Positions 42,438-51,069 of a stretch of DNA of 64,000 nt are shown in pieces. The notes below the pieces were generated by a model, which saw nothing but the letters and a program-made list of their open reading frames with translations, did not search any database and was not told the DNA's origin. The stretch comes from Ahrensia sp. (GTDB lineage: Bacteria > Pseudomonadota > Alphaproteobacteria > Rhizobiales > Rhizobiaceae). Made by a program: the position numbers and the translations under genes. The number at the start of each line of letters is the position of its first letter. Within the stretch, counting starts at the first letter, position 1. The stretch covers positions 1 to 64,000 of the forward strand of contig JAPPOQ010000020.1 of the NCBI GenBank assembly GCA_028817895.1, read 5' to 3'.

Positions 42438-44297
42438 ATGACACATTCACCCACAGACCATTCTCTCACGGTAGAGGCACCCGCCATCGTGGTGCTGAAC
42501 AAACTGAGCGTGCCGCTGGGTCGGCAGATCGCCTCCCTGTTCGACGGTGAATTGCACGGGCTTTCCAGTCGCGTGGAAGAGGCCGATAGCAGCTTTGATG
42601 ACACCGCGAAGCATCTTGCAGCCTTGTTCGAACAGGGGCAGCCCATTATTGCGATCATGGCGGCGGGCGCCATTGTCCGTTTGCTCGCCCCGCATCTGCG
42701 CGACAAACATTCGGAGCCGCCGGTTATCGCGGTTGGTGAAGACGGAGCCAGCGTTGTGCCACTTCTTGGCGGACATCACGGTGCCAATGCGATGGCCAGA
42801 ACGATTGCAGTCGCGATTGACGGTCATGCCGCGGTAACCACGGCTGGCGATCTGCGCTTTCAGGTCGCGCTTGATGAACCGCCGCAGGGCTGGGTGCTGG
42901 CCAATCCCGATGATGCAAAAGCGGTCATGGCGCGATTGCTCAATGGCGAGACGGCTCGCATCGAGGGAAACCTCGCGCCAAAGGCTGGCTGGCTGACATC
43001 GAGCGGGTTGCCGCATTCCGATGACGCTTCGATCAGACTCACTTGCACCAACCGGCCGGTCGATGCCGACGACGGACAATTGGTCTATCACTGTAAGGAC
43101 TGCGTGCTCGGTATTGGCTGCGAACGCGGCACCGACCCGGCTGAAGTGTTTGAGCTCGCGCAAAGCGTGCTGGCGCAGGCAGATCTGTCCCCGCATGCGC
43201 TGGCCTGCATTGCGAGCTTGGACGTCAAAGCGGACGAGGCAGCCATGCAAGCCTTGGCAACCGAATTTGACGTGCCGTTGCGCTTTGCGGATGCACCGAC
43301 GTTGGAAGCCTGCGCGGACCGGCTGAAAAACCCGTCGGATATCGTTTTCGCCGAGGTTGGCTGCCATGGCGTTGCGGAGGGCGCCGCGCTCGCTGCGAGC
43401 GGTGAAGACGGCGTGCTTCTGGTGGAGAAGACGAAGTCGAAACGCGCGACGGCGGCCATCGCGCGTGGGTCTCACCTCATCGACCCGGCCTCCTTCGGGC
43501 GCCCGCAAGGCAGGCTTTTCGTTGTCGGCATCGGGCCCGGGAGCGAGGCCTGGCGATCTCCCGAAGTCACGAGCATGGTGAGTGAAGCCACCGATCTTGT
43601 CGGTTATCATCTTTATCTCGATCTGCTCGGCCCACTGGTCGACGGCAGAACGCGCCATGATTTCGATCTCGGCAAGGAAGAGGATCGCGTGCGCCATGCG
43701 ATGGAACTTGCCGGGCAGGGCAGGTCTGTCGCGCTGGTTTGCTCCGGCGATGCGGGCATCTACGCCATGGCGACGCTGGTCTTCGAACTTCTGGATCATG
43801 GCGGATTGTCCGATGCTGCGAGTCGGATCGCCATTGACGTATCGCCCGGCATTTCCGCGCTTCAAGCGGCTGCGGCGCGCGCGGGAGCGCCCTTGGGGCA
43901 TGATTTTTGCACCATCTCGTTGTCGGATTTGCTCACCCCATGGGAAGATATCAAGCGCCGTGTGACCGCCGCCGCCTCGGGTGATTTCGTTATCGCTTTC
44001 TACAATCCCGTGTCGCGTCGTCGCCGCACCCAGCTTGCCTATGCCAAGGATTTGCTTCTCGCGCATCGCCCGGCCGATACGCCGGTCATTCTGGCGACCA
44101 ATCTCGGGCGCGACGGCGAAACTGTGCGTGTCGTTTCGTTGCAGGATCTCGTCATTGATGACGTCGACATGCTGACGGTCGTCATTGTCGGGTCATCGCA
44201 GACACGGACGGTTGCGACCGGTTCGGGCAAGAGCTGGGTCTATACACCGCGCGGCTATGGCGACAAGGCAGGCACAAAGATTGGGAGCGCTGCATGA
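42438..44297 (+). CDS. cobJ: CbiG-CobJ fusion: cobalt-precorrin-5A hydrolase / precorrin-3B C17-methyltransferase
   Basis: A 619-aa two-enzyme protein. Residues about 1-345 are CbiG, which opens the lactone of cobalt-precorrin-5A: MAAGAIVRLLAPHLRDKHSE, VIAVGEDGASVVPLLGGHHG, and CVLGIGCERGT. Residues about 365-610 are CobJ, the ring-contracting C17 methylase: FVVGIGPGSEAWRSPEVTSM, LVCSGDAGIYAMATLVFELL and DFVIAFYNPVSRRRRTQL. The N-terminal CbiG points to the cobalt-early pathway. ATG 42438 is used; ATG 42423, overlapping cobI, would add five residues. Confidence 0.93.
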   Translation: MTHSPTDHSLTVEAPAIVVLNKLSVPLGRQIASLFDGELHGLSSRVEEADSSFDDTAKHLAALFEQGQPIIAIMAAGAIVRLLAPHLRDKHSEPPVIAVGEDGASVVPLLGGHHGANAMARTIAVAIDGHAAVTTAGDLRFQVALDEPPQGWVLANPDDAKAVMARLLNGETARIEGNLAPKAGWLTSSGLPHSDDASIRLTCTNRPVDADDGQLVYHCKDCVLGIGCERGTDPAEVFELAQSVLAQADLSPHALACIASLDVKADEAAMQALATEFDVPLRFADAPTLEACADRLKNPSDIVFAEVGCHGVAEGAALAASGEDGVLLVEKTKSKRATAAIARGSHLIDPASFGRPQGRLFVVGIGPGSEAWRSPEVTSMVSEATDLVGYHLYLDLLGPLVDGRTRHDFDLGKEEDRVRHAMELAGQGRSVALVCSGDAGIYAMATLVFELLDHGGLSDAASRIAIDVSPGISALQAAAARAGAPLGHDFCTISLSDLLTPWEDIKRRVTAAASGDFVIAFYNPVSRRRRTQLAYAKDLLLAHRPADTPVILATNLGRDGETVRVVSLQDLVIDDVDMLTVVIVGSSQTRTVATGSGKSWVYTPRGYGDKAGTKIGSAA

Positions 44298-45076
44298 CAG
44301 TCTACTTTATCGGCGCCGGGCCGGGCGCCGCCGACCTCATAACAGTGCGGGGCCTGCGCCTGATCGAACATTGCCCCGTCTGTCTTTACGCTGGGTCACT
44401 CGTGCCGCCGGAAATCGTTGATGCCGCGCCGGAAGGGGCACATGTGCTGGACACGGCGCCCATGCATCTCGACGCGATCATCGACGAAATGATCAAGGCG
44501 CATGAGGCGGGAAAGGATGTCGCTCGCGTGCATTCCGGTGATCCTTCCATCTATGGTGCCACGGCGGAGCAGATGCGGCGTCTCGATGCGCTTGGTATCG
44601 ACTATGAGATCGTGCCGGGCGTACCGGCTTTTGCAGCCGCTGCCGCTGCGTTGAAAACAGAACTCACGCTTCCCGAAATCGCTCAAACCGTGATCGTCAC
44701 CCGCACCGGCATGAAAGCATCTTCCATGCCGGAGGGCGAAAGGTTGGAAGAGCTTGGTCGATCCGGCGCAACGCTTGCCATTCATCTCTCCATCCGAAAC
44801 CTTGCTTACATCCGCGAAAGCCTTGCGCCCTATTACGGCGATGACTGTCCCGTGGTCATTGCCTATCGTGCGACCTGGCCGGACGAGCGCTATATCCATA
44901 CGACCCTTGGCGGCATGAAGGATGCGGTGCGCGAGGCCAAAATCACACGCACGGCGCTTGTTCTCGTGGGACCAGTTTTCGGGAGGGTCGATTTTCGCGA
45001 CAGTGATCTCTATAATCCTGATTACGCGCATGTTTTGCGCAACAAGGGCAAGAAGAAAGACCGGATAGAAGCGTGA
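44294..45076 (+). CDS. cobM: Precorrin-4 C11-methyltransferase (CobM/CbiF)
   Basis: Methylates C11 of (cobalt-)precorrin-4. The 260-aa protein has VYFIGAGPGAADLITVRGLR, ARVHSGDPSIYGATAEQMRR, YEIVPGVPAFAAAAAALKTE and VVIAYRATWPDERYIHTTLG, all diagnostic of CbiF/CobM. ATGA overlap with cobJ; the stop overlaps the following SDR gene start by 4 bp, so the SDR is translationally coupled. Confidence 0.96.
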   Translation: MTVYFIGAGPGAADLITVRGLRLIEHCPVCLYAGSLVPPEIVDAAPEGAHVLDTAPMHLDAIIDEMIKAHEAGKDVARVHSGDPSIYGATAEQMRRLDALGIDYEIVPGVPAFAAAAAALKTELTLPEIAQTVIVTRTGMKASSMPEGERLEELGRSGATLAIHLSIRNLAYIRESLAPYYGDDCPVVIAYRATWPDERYIHTTLGGMKDAVREAKITRTALVLVGPVFGRVDFRDSDLYNPDYAHVLRNKGKKKDRIEA

Positions 45077-45879
45077 GCAAAAGAGTTTTGATCACCGGTG
45101 CCGCAGGTGGCATCGGGCAGGCAACTTGTCGCTATTTTGAATCGCGCGGCTACACGGTTTTGTGCCATGCGCGAAAGCGTGGGCAGGCCGAAACCATGGC
45201 CGTTGGCAGCCGCATTGGCGTTTATGGTGATTTGACCGAACCCCAAGAGCTGACGGCGCTGGCGCAGCAAGTCGAGAAAAGCGGTCCGCTTGATGTGCTT
45301 GTTCACAATGCCGGTGTCTTGTCGACATCGACACGGAAAGGTCCGGCGGGCCTTGGCATTCAGGCTGAAGTCAATGTGGTTGCGCCCTATGCACTCACGC
45401 AGGCTCTTGCGCAGCACATGCAATCGTCGGGTGATGATCCGGCTGTGGTTGTCGTGGCGTCGAAGGCCGCAAACATGCATCGCGGGAACAGCTATCTGGA
45501 TCTGGCGGAACCTGACGGGTCTGCTCTGTTTGGCCATTATTCGCTCAGCAAGTCTGCTGCCAATGCCGTCGTTGTGGCCATGGCCGAGAAATGGCCTGAT
45601 TTGCGCATCTATTCAACGGAACCCGGTTTCGTGAAAACCAAGATGACGGTGGCGAACTCCTCCATGCCGGGCTTGATGGCGTTTCTCGCCAGATTCGTAT
45701 CGAGATCGCCAGAGAGTGGGGCACAGCGTGCCTTTGACTTTCTCTTTCAAGCGCAGGCTCCGAGCGGCAGCGTGGTTCAGGGCGGGCGTGTGATCGACTC
45801 AACGGGCCGCAATTGGGTGAAAGCCGAGCATCAGGCGCAGTTGCGTGAGCTGCTTTCCATGGCGGGGCACGAGGTGTAG
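45073..45879 (+). CDS. SDR-family oxidoreductase coupled to cobM
   Basis: A 268-aa short-chain dehydrogenase: the cofactor loop TGAAGGIG at 9-16, the NNAG-equivalent VHNAGVLS, and the catalytic YxxxK in HYSLSKSAANAV (Tyr about 156). The Ser of the triad is in VVVVASKAANM. Its GTG start overlaps the cobM stop by 4 bp, so it is made in step with cobalamin enzymes. No SDR is part of the known pathway, apart from the unrelated CobK fold. Its role may be in cofactor, lower-ligand or aminopropanol supply, but that is a guess. Confidence 0.85.
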   Translation: MSKRVLITGAAGGIGQATCRYFESRGYTVLCHARKRGQAETMAVGSRIGVYGDLTEPQELTALAQQVEKSGPLDVLVHNAGVLSTSTRKGPAGLGIQAEVNVVAPYALTQALAQHMQSSGDDPAVVVVASKAANMHRGNSYLDLAEPDGSALFGHYSLSKSAANAVVVAMAEKWPDLRIYSTEPGFVKTKMTVANSSMPGLMAFLARFVSRSPESGAQRAFDFLFQAQAPSGSVVQGGRVIDSTGRNWVKAEHQAQLRELLSMAGHEV

Positions 45880-45885
45880 CGGGAG

Positions 45886-47046
45886 TCAACTATCTGCCGC
45901 CGGCACCGTGAGCGGTCCTCGAAACGCCCATCCGGCGAAAGCGACATCACCAGCGAGCTTGAGGCCCGGAAAGCGCTCAAACAGCATGGGCAACGCAACC
46001 TGAGCAATCAATGTGCGGGAAGCTGCGGCTCCTGCGCAAAAATGAGGTCCTGCGCCGAAGCTGACGGCCTTTGATGTATCGCGTGTCACATCAAACAGAT
46101 CAGCTGCGTCGAACACGCGCTCGTCGCGATTGGCGGAACTGAACATCAGGAAAATCCGCTGGTCGGTTTGCAAATCCAAGCCTTGCCAAGAGAAGTCTTT
46201 CGCGATCCTGCGCGGAGACATGCCGATGGGTGAAATCCAACGGGCATATTCGTCAAAGACCTGTGACCAGTTTGCTGTGCCGGAACGCAGTTGCGCAAGT
46301 TGGTCGGAGTGAGTCAGCAAGGCCCAAACGGCTCCTGCGATGGCGTCTCGTGGCTCATTTTGTCCGCCGGATATTGCGAGCTTCACATTGGCCCGAATGC
46401 TCTCAACGACCTGCCCGGCGCGGCTGAGAACCGCGACCATGCTTTGATCATCGCTCTGTAGTGTCGAGGCGAGGCGCTCATCGATCGCCGCATCGAGAAG
46501 GGCGGTGGCCTCGTGGCATCGCGCCTCAATCTGCTTATCGCCCTGATAATTGCCCACGCCGTCGATCATGGCCTGCGATGTCGCATCGATCTGCTCTGCA
46601 GAAAGCTGGGTGAGCCCGGTCATGTGCCGCAGGGCATTGCCGCACACCGGGAGGGCGAAGTCTCGCACGACATCGAAAGTCTCCGCTTCGGCCAAACCAT
46701 CCAGGATCGCGCGTGTATCGTCCTCGAATCGCGCCTGCCAGACATCGCGTACCGTACGCGGCGATAATGCGGGGAAGGCCTGTTTGCGCTCGCGCTGGTG
46801 GTCTTCGCCATCCTTGCGCATCATGTTCTCGCCCATCAGCACGGTCATCAGGCCGCCCGGTTGAACAGAGGAGAAGACGTCGATGTTTTTCTCGCAGGTG
46901 AAAATATCATCGCGCCGCGTCATCAGCAGAGCGTTCAACTGCGGCACGTCTACGATGGCGGCCGTTGCCCGCATCTCTTTCAGCGCAGGATACGGGTCTG
47001 CGTGAAAGGCGATGGGGTCGATGTCGAAACGCGGTGGCGCTGTCAT
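45886..47046 (-). CDS. Cytochrome P450 coupled to cobK
   Basis: A 386-aa soluble bacterial P450. The heme-binding loop FGAGPHFCAG (Cys337), the ExxR-type K helix region, and the I helix SGGQNEPRDAIAG (about 225-237) are seen. The I helix lacks the usual acid-Thr pair for oxygen activation, having Asn-Glu-Pro instead; related P450s with this GG-x-NEP pattern are known, some using altered oxygen activation. ATG 47046 overlaps the cobK stop by 4 bp, so P450 and CobK are translated together. No redox partner is adjacent. The substrate is unknown. Confidence 0.9.
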   Translation of the reverse strand: MTAPPRFDIDPIAFHADPYPALKEMRATAAIVDVPQLNALLMTRRDDIFTCEKNIDVFSSVQPGGLMTVLMGENMMRKDGEDHQRERKQAFPALSPRTVRDVWQARFEDDTRAILDGLAEAETFDVVRDFALPVCGNALRHMTGLTQLSAEQIDATSQAMIDGVGNYQGDKQIEARCHEATALLDAAIDERLASTLQSDDQSMVAVLSRAGQVVESIRANVKLAISGGQNEPRDAIAGAVWALLTHSDQLAQLRSGTANWSQVFDEYARWISPIGMSPRRIAKDFSWQGLDLQTDQRIFLMFSSANRDERVFDAADLFDVTRDTSKAVSFGAGPHFCAGAAASRTLIAQVALPMLFERFPGLKLAGDVAFAGWAFRGPLTVPAADS

Positions 47047-47717
47047 GGTTCGGGCCTCTCAATCATGATGACGGTTCTGCCGCTACGCCTTGCAGCCTCG
47101 ATTTTCGCGTAGGCACCCGCTCCGCCGGAGTTTCGTGACAGGATATGGCTTACCCGATGCCGGTCGAACAGATCACGCTCGTCACGCCAATCAGAAGATG
47201 GTCGCGCGAGGATGATATCATGCGAGGCGAGTGCGAGAGGTGTGTCCGGCGGATCGATCATGCGGACGATGAAATGGACATCAACGCGCCTTTGAAATGG
47301 AGCAATGTGCTGGCGACCGAGCGCGAGCAGAACGCGCGCATCCGTGGGTATGGCATCAACCGCAGCGTCGACATCGGGCACAGAGTGCCAGTCATCGCCT
47401 TCACATTTCGGCCAGGGCGGGCGCTCATGCAGCTCCAGTTCAATACCGGTGGTGGCGCTGGCTAGCTTGGCATTGTGACTGATTTGCAGCGCGAAGGGGT
47501 GCGTCGCATCGACCAGTCGCTCAATGCTGTGTTCGATCAGCCAGCGCGCAAGCCCATCCGTGCCGCCGAAGCCTCCGATGCGCACATCGCCCGCAACGGG
47601 CCTCGGTTCCCGCGTTCTCCCGGCCAGCGACGTGATGACGTTGTGACCCTGGGCATGCAACCGCCCGGCGAGGTCCGCCGCTTCTTTCGTGCCGCCGAGA
47701 ATAAGAATGCGAGTCAT
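47043..47717 (-). CDS. cobK: Precorrin-6A reductase (CobK/CbiJ)
   Basis: Reduces (cobalt-)precorrin-6A to 6B with NADPH. The 224-aa protein starts TRILILGGTKEAADLAGRLH and has VRIGGFGGTDGLARWL, LVDATHPFALQISHNAKLA and VLLALGRQHIAPF, and ends with an SGGAGAYAKIEAA loop, all CobK signatures. ATG 47717 is 1 bp after the cbiD stop. The minus-strand order is cbiD-cobK-P450. Confidence 0.94.
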   Translation of the reverse strand: MTRILILGGTKEAADLAGRLHAQGHNVITSLAGRTREPRPVAGDVRIGGFGGTDGLARWLIEHSIERLVDATHPFALQISHNAKLASATTGIELELHERPPWPKCEGDDWHSVPDVDAAVDAIPTDARVLLALGRQHIAPFQRRVDVHFIVRMIDPPDTPLALASHDIILARPSSDWRDERDLFDRHRVSHILSRNSGGAGAYAKIEAARRSGRTVIMIERPEP

Positions 47718-47718
47718 C

Positions 47719-48822
47719 TCAGCCGCTTCGCGCGAGAATTTCGCCTTGCCGGTCAACCACGATCAGTTCCACCGCCACCGGGGCACCGCGCAATACGCCA
47801 AGCGCCGTATCTCTTGCCAGTTGCGCCACGCGTGTTGGCAGCTCTATGCCGTTTTCACGAGTCATCTCAAGCACCTGCGCTGCCGTGTTGGCATTCAGAA
47901 TCGCCTGTTTGAGATTTTGATTCAACGAGCCTGAAAGCGCTTGCGCCTGTTCCGCCAGCCATTCGAAATCCACCTGGCTGCGGCCCGAATGCAGATCAAG
48001 CGCGCCCTGAGCGAGCTTCACCATTTTGGCAAAACCGCCCGCCAGCGTGAGCGCCGGAACCGGGTGATCTCGCAGATATTTCAACAGCCCACCGGCAAAG
48101 TCTCCCATGTCGAGCAAGGCGGTTTCGGGCAAATCATACAGCTTTTGTGCGGCGGCTTCTGACGTGGATCCCGTCGCTGCGATGACACGTTCAAAGCCAT
48201 TGGCGCGGGCGACATCGATGCCGCGATGGATGGAGTGAATCCATGCCGAACAGGAGAAGGGATGCACTACGCCGGTCGTGCCGAGGATTGACAGGCCACC
48301 CTCGATTCCCAGTCTCGGATTCCATGTCTTGTGTGCAATCTCTTCGCCACCGGGAATGCTGATCGTCACGCGAAGGTCTGTCGGCAGGAGATGCTCCGCG
48401 CAGATTTCGCCGATCACATCGCGCATCATCTGGCGTGGAACAGGGTTGATGGCGGCTTCGCCGGGCGGCAGTGGCAAGCCGGGTTTGGTGATCGTACCGA
48501 CCCCGTCTCCGGCTTTGAAAACAACACCTGATCCGGGCGGCAGCGGCACGACATGCGAGATGATCGTCGCCCCATGCGTCACGTCGGGATCATCGCCCGC
48601 ATCCTTGACGATTCCCGCAAACGCACCGGCATCGTTCAGCGCCTCGTAGCATAGCGGGAAATGCGGGGCGTCGCCCTTCGGCAGCAGGATCGCCACGGGA
48701 TCGGGAAACTTGCCCGTTATCAGGCCGGTCAGCGCCGCCTTTGTGGCGGCTGTCGCGCAGGCACCCGTTGTCCAGCCGCGACGCAGCGGTCCGGAAGGTT
48801 TGTCTTGGCGCGATCCCGTCAT
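47719..48822 (-). CDS. cbiD: Cobalt-precorrin-5B C1-methyltransferase CbiD
   Basis: CbiD methylates C1 in the cobalt-early pathway; the aerobic route uses CobF instead. The 367-aa protein has RRGWTTGACATAATKAALTG, GGEEIAHKTWNPRLGIEGGL, SILGTTGVVHPFS and LAGGFAKMVKLAQG, the standard CbiD set. It is the first gene of the minus-strand operon and divergent from cobA across 74 bp. Confidence 0.95.
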   Translation of the reverse strand: MTGSRQDKPSGPLRRGWTTGACATAATKAALTGLITGKFPDPVAILLPKGDAPHFPLCYEALNDAGAFAGIVKDAGDDPDVTHGATIISHVVPLPPGSGVVFKAGDGVGTITKPGLPLPPGEAAINPVPRQMMRDVIGEICAEHLLPTDLRVTISIPGGEEIAHKTWNPRLGIEGGLSILGTTGVVHPFSCSAWIHSIHRGIDVARANGFERVIAATGSTSEAAAQKLYDLPETALLDMGDFAGGLLKYLRDHPVPALTLAGGFAKMVKLAQGALDLHSGRSQVDFEWLAEQAQALSGSLNQNLKQAILNANTAAQVLEMTRENGIELPTRVAQLARDTALGVLRGAPVAVELIVVDRQGEILARSG

Positions 48823-48896
48823 TGGCGTTCTATAGGCGACACGCGCATGCCGCGAAAGCGGTGGAGTCTGTCGCGGTCGTGTCGCATACTACCGTC

Positions 48897-49733
48897 ATGG
48901 ACGTTCAATTCGATACTTTGCCTAATTTCGAGGCCGGATGGGTCTGGCTCGTGGGGGCTGGTCCGGGGGATCCCGGCCTGCTCACGCTGCATGCGCTCAA
49001 CGCTCTGCGGCAGGCGGATGTGGTCGTCTATGATGCGCTGGTGAATGAAGGCGTGCTGGGCTTCGCAAAGACGGGCGCATTGCTGGAATATGCGGGGAAA
49101 CGCGGTGGAAAGCCGTCTCCGCAGCAGCGTGACATCTCCTTGCGGCTGGTTGATCTTGCCCGCGCGGGTAGGCGCGTGTGCCGTTTGAAAGGCGGCGATC
49201 CGTTTGTGTTTGGTCGCGGCGGTGAAGAGGCACTGGCGCTGGTCGAACATGGCATCCCTTTTCGCGTCGTGCCGGGCATTTCGGCTGGCATTGGTGGTTT
49301 GGCCTATGCGGGCATTCCGGTCACGCATCGCGACACCAATCACAACGTTACTTTTCTGACGGGCCATGATGCGGGTGGCGTTGTCCCAGACGCGATAGAT
49401 TGGGACAGCGTGTCCAAAGGATCGTCCGTCATCGTGATGTATATGGCGATGAAACATGCCCATGCGATCGCAGCCAAGCTGATGGCGGCAGGGCGTTCGC
49501 CGGATGAACCGATGGCCTTTGTTTGCAATGCCACCACTGAGGCCATGCAAGTGCATGAAACAACGCTCGGCTCGATTGGTGATCTTGAGGCGCTGGGCCT
49601 GTCACCGCCCGCAATCGTGGTGCTGGGCGAAGTTGTACGGTTGCGCTCGGCGCTGGACTGGATCGGCGCCATGCAGGGCAGGGTGCTGAAAGCAGACCCG
49701 CTCGCGACACGGACCGTCAGCCAATCGGCGTGA
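48897..49733 (+). CDS. cobA: Uroporphyrinogen-III C-methyltransferase
   Basis: Converts uroporphyrinogen III to precorrin-2, the branch point for cobalamin and siroheme. The 278-aa single-domain enzyme has WLVGAGPGDPGLLTLHALNA, VCRLKGGDPFVFGRGGEEAL, VVPGISAGIGGLAYAGIPVT and PAIVVLGEVVRLRS. It lacks the CysG oxidase/ferrochelatase part. ATG 48897 is chosen by family start; longer frames have no homology. It begins the cobA-cobB-cobC-cbiB operon. Confidence 0.95.
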   Translation: MDVQFDTLPNFEAGWVWLVGAGPGDPGLLTLHALNALRQADVVVYDALVNEGVLGFAKTGALLEYAGKRGGKPSPQQRDISLRLVDLARAGRRVCRLKGGDPFVFGRGGEEALALVEHGIPFRVVPGISAGIGGLAYAGIPVTHRDTNHNVTFLTGHDAGGVVPDAIDWDSVSKGSSVIVMYMAMKHAHAIAAKLMAAGRSPDEPMAFVCNATTEAMQVHETTLGSIGDLEALGLSPPAIVVLGEVVRLRSALDWIGAMQGRVLKADPLATRTVSQSA

Positions 49734-49752
49734 CGACCAACCGGCAAAGCTG

Positions 49753-51069
49753 ATGCCCTTCAACGGATTTCTCATCGCCGCACCCCAATCCGGCAACGGC
49801 AAAACCATCGTGACCTTTGGTCTCCTGCGCGCCCTGAAGCGGCGCGGCGTTGCTGTGATGTCGGCGAAGTCCGGACCGGACTATATCGACCCGACTTTCC
49901 ACAGCCTTGCGAGCGGGCAGAATTGCACAAGTCTTGACGCATGGGCGATGCGTCCGGCGCTGATCGGGCATCTGGTGAAGGACGCTCGTGACGGGTTGCT
50001 GATTGTCGAAGGCGCAATGGGTCTCTTCGACGCCGCCGCAGATGGAACGGGTTCCAGTGCTGATCTCGCCAGCATGCTCGGGCTGCCAGTCGTTCTGGTT
50101 GTGGATTGCGGCGGCCAGTCGCATTCCATCGCTGCCGTGGTTGCGGGCTTTCGTGACTTTCGTCCTGATGTGAGCGTGACCGGGGTCATTTTAAACCGAG
50201 TTGGCAGCGAACGGCACGAGGCCATGCTTCGGGAGGCGCTGGCGAAAATAGGCATGCCAGTCCACGGGGCGCTTCGTCGAAGTGAGACGATGGCTCTGCC
50301 TTCCCGGCATCTGGGACTGGTGCAGGCGCAGGAGCAGGCCGACCTCGATGCGCTGATGGATCGTCTGGCCGATGAGATGGAAGCCAGCCTGGACATCGAT
50401 GGCTTGCTCGAACTGCCAAACAGGCAAAATCCGGCCAATTCTTCTGCGGGCGCGAGAAGTTTGGCTCCGCCAACTCCACCGCTTGGGCAGCGCATTGCGG
50501 TGGCGCTCGATGTGGCTTTCGGCTTCTTTTATTCCCACATCGCAAAGGGCTGGCGTGAGGCTGGGGCCGAGATCAGCTTCTTCTCACCGCTTGCCGACGA
50601 AGCACCGCCCGGCCATTGCGACGCGGTTTTTCTGCCCGGCGGGTATCCTGAACTGCACGCCGCCCAAATTTCGTCAAACCGCAACTTTTTGAATGCACTG
50701 CGAAAGGCGGCTGATGCGTCGATTCCGATTTATGGCGAGTGTGGTGGCTATATGGTGCTGGGCAAAACGCTGACGGATGCGGAGGGTGTTGGCCACGACA
50801 TGGCTGGTCTTCTGGAGCTTGAGACGAGCTTTGCAAAGCGTCGCCTGCATCTGGGTTATCGCAATGTCTCGCTGCGCGATGATGGGCCGCTTGGCGAGCA
50901 GAATCAGGACTTTGCGGCCCATGAGTTTCACTATTCCACCGCAATCCGGGAGGAGGGAGCACCGTTGCTGACAGCGCGTGATGCTCTGGGCGAGGAGCTT
51001 GGACCAAAGGGCCTTAGAGCTGGATCGGTGTTCGGTTCTTACATGCATCTGATCGACAGGCGCCCATGA
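49753..51069 (+). CDS. cobB: Cobyrinate a,c-diamide synthase (CobB/CbiA)
   Basis: Amidates the a and c side chains with glutamine and ATP. The 438-aa product has the P-loop GFLIAAPQSGNGKTIVTFGL, KSGPDYIDPTFHS, LIVEGAMGLFD, and a C-terminal glutamine amidotransferase domain with DAVFLPGGYPELHA and the nucleophile IYGECGGYMVLGKTL (Cys about 332). The substrate form (cobyrinate or hydrogenobyrinate) depends on the pathway; the CbiX/CbiG/CbiD set argues for cobyrinate. It overlaps cobC by 4 bp. Confidence 0.95.
   Translation: MPFNGFLIAAPQSGNGKTIVTFGLLRALKRRGVAVMSAKSGPDYIDPTFHSLASGQNCTSLDAWAMRPALIGHLVKDARDGLLIVEGAMGLFDAAADGTGSSADLASMLGLPVVLVVDCGGQSHSIAAVVAGFRDFRPDVSVTGVILNRVGSERHEAMLREALAKIGMPVHGALRRSETMALPSRHLGLVQAQEQADLDALMDRLADEMEASLDIDGLLELPNRQNPANSSAGARSLAPPTPPLGQRIAVALDVAFGFFYSHIAKGWREAGAEISFFSPLADEAPPGHCDAVFLPGGYPELHAAQISSNRNFLNALRKAADASIPIYGECGGYMVLGKTLTDAEGVGHDMAGLLELETSFAKRRLHLGYRNVSLRDDGPLGEQNQDFAAHEFHYSTAIREEGAPLLTARDALGEELGPKGLRAGSVFGSYMHLIDRRP

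Noticed and set aside
42447-44066. 539-codon minus-strand frame opposite cobJ
   Set aside because: No recognisable domain, and fully antisense to a clear CbiG-CobJ fusion; high GC gives long antisense frames.
45886-47046. P450 as a replacement for CobG/CobZ ring-contraction oxygenase
   Set aside because: CbiG is present, which serves the oxygen-independent route, so no oxygenase is required; the idea has no sequence support beyond location.
48823-48896. Second cobalamin riboswitch between cbiD and cobA
   Set aside because: The 74-bp gap is too short and has none of the conserved riboswitch blocks.
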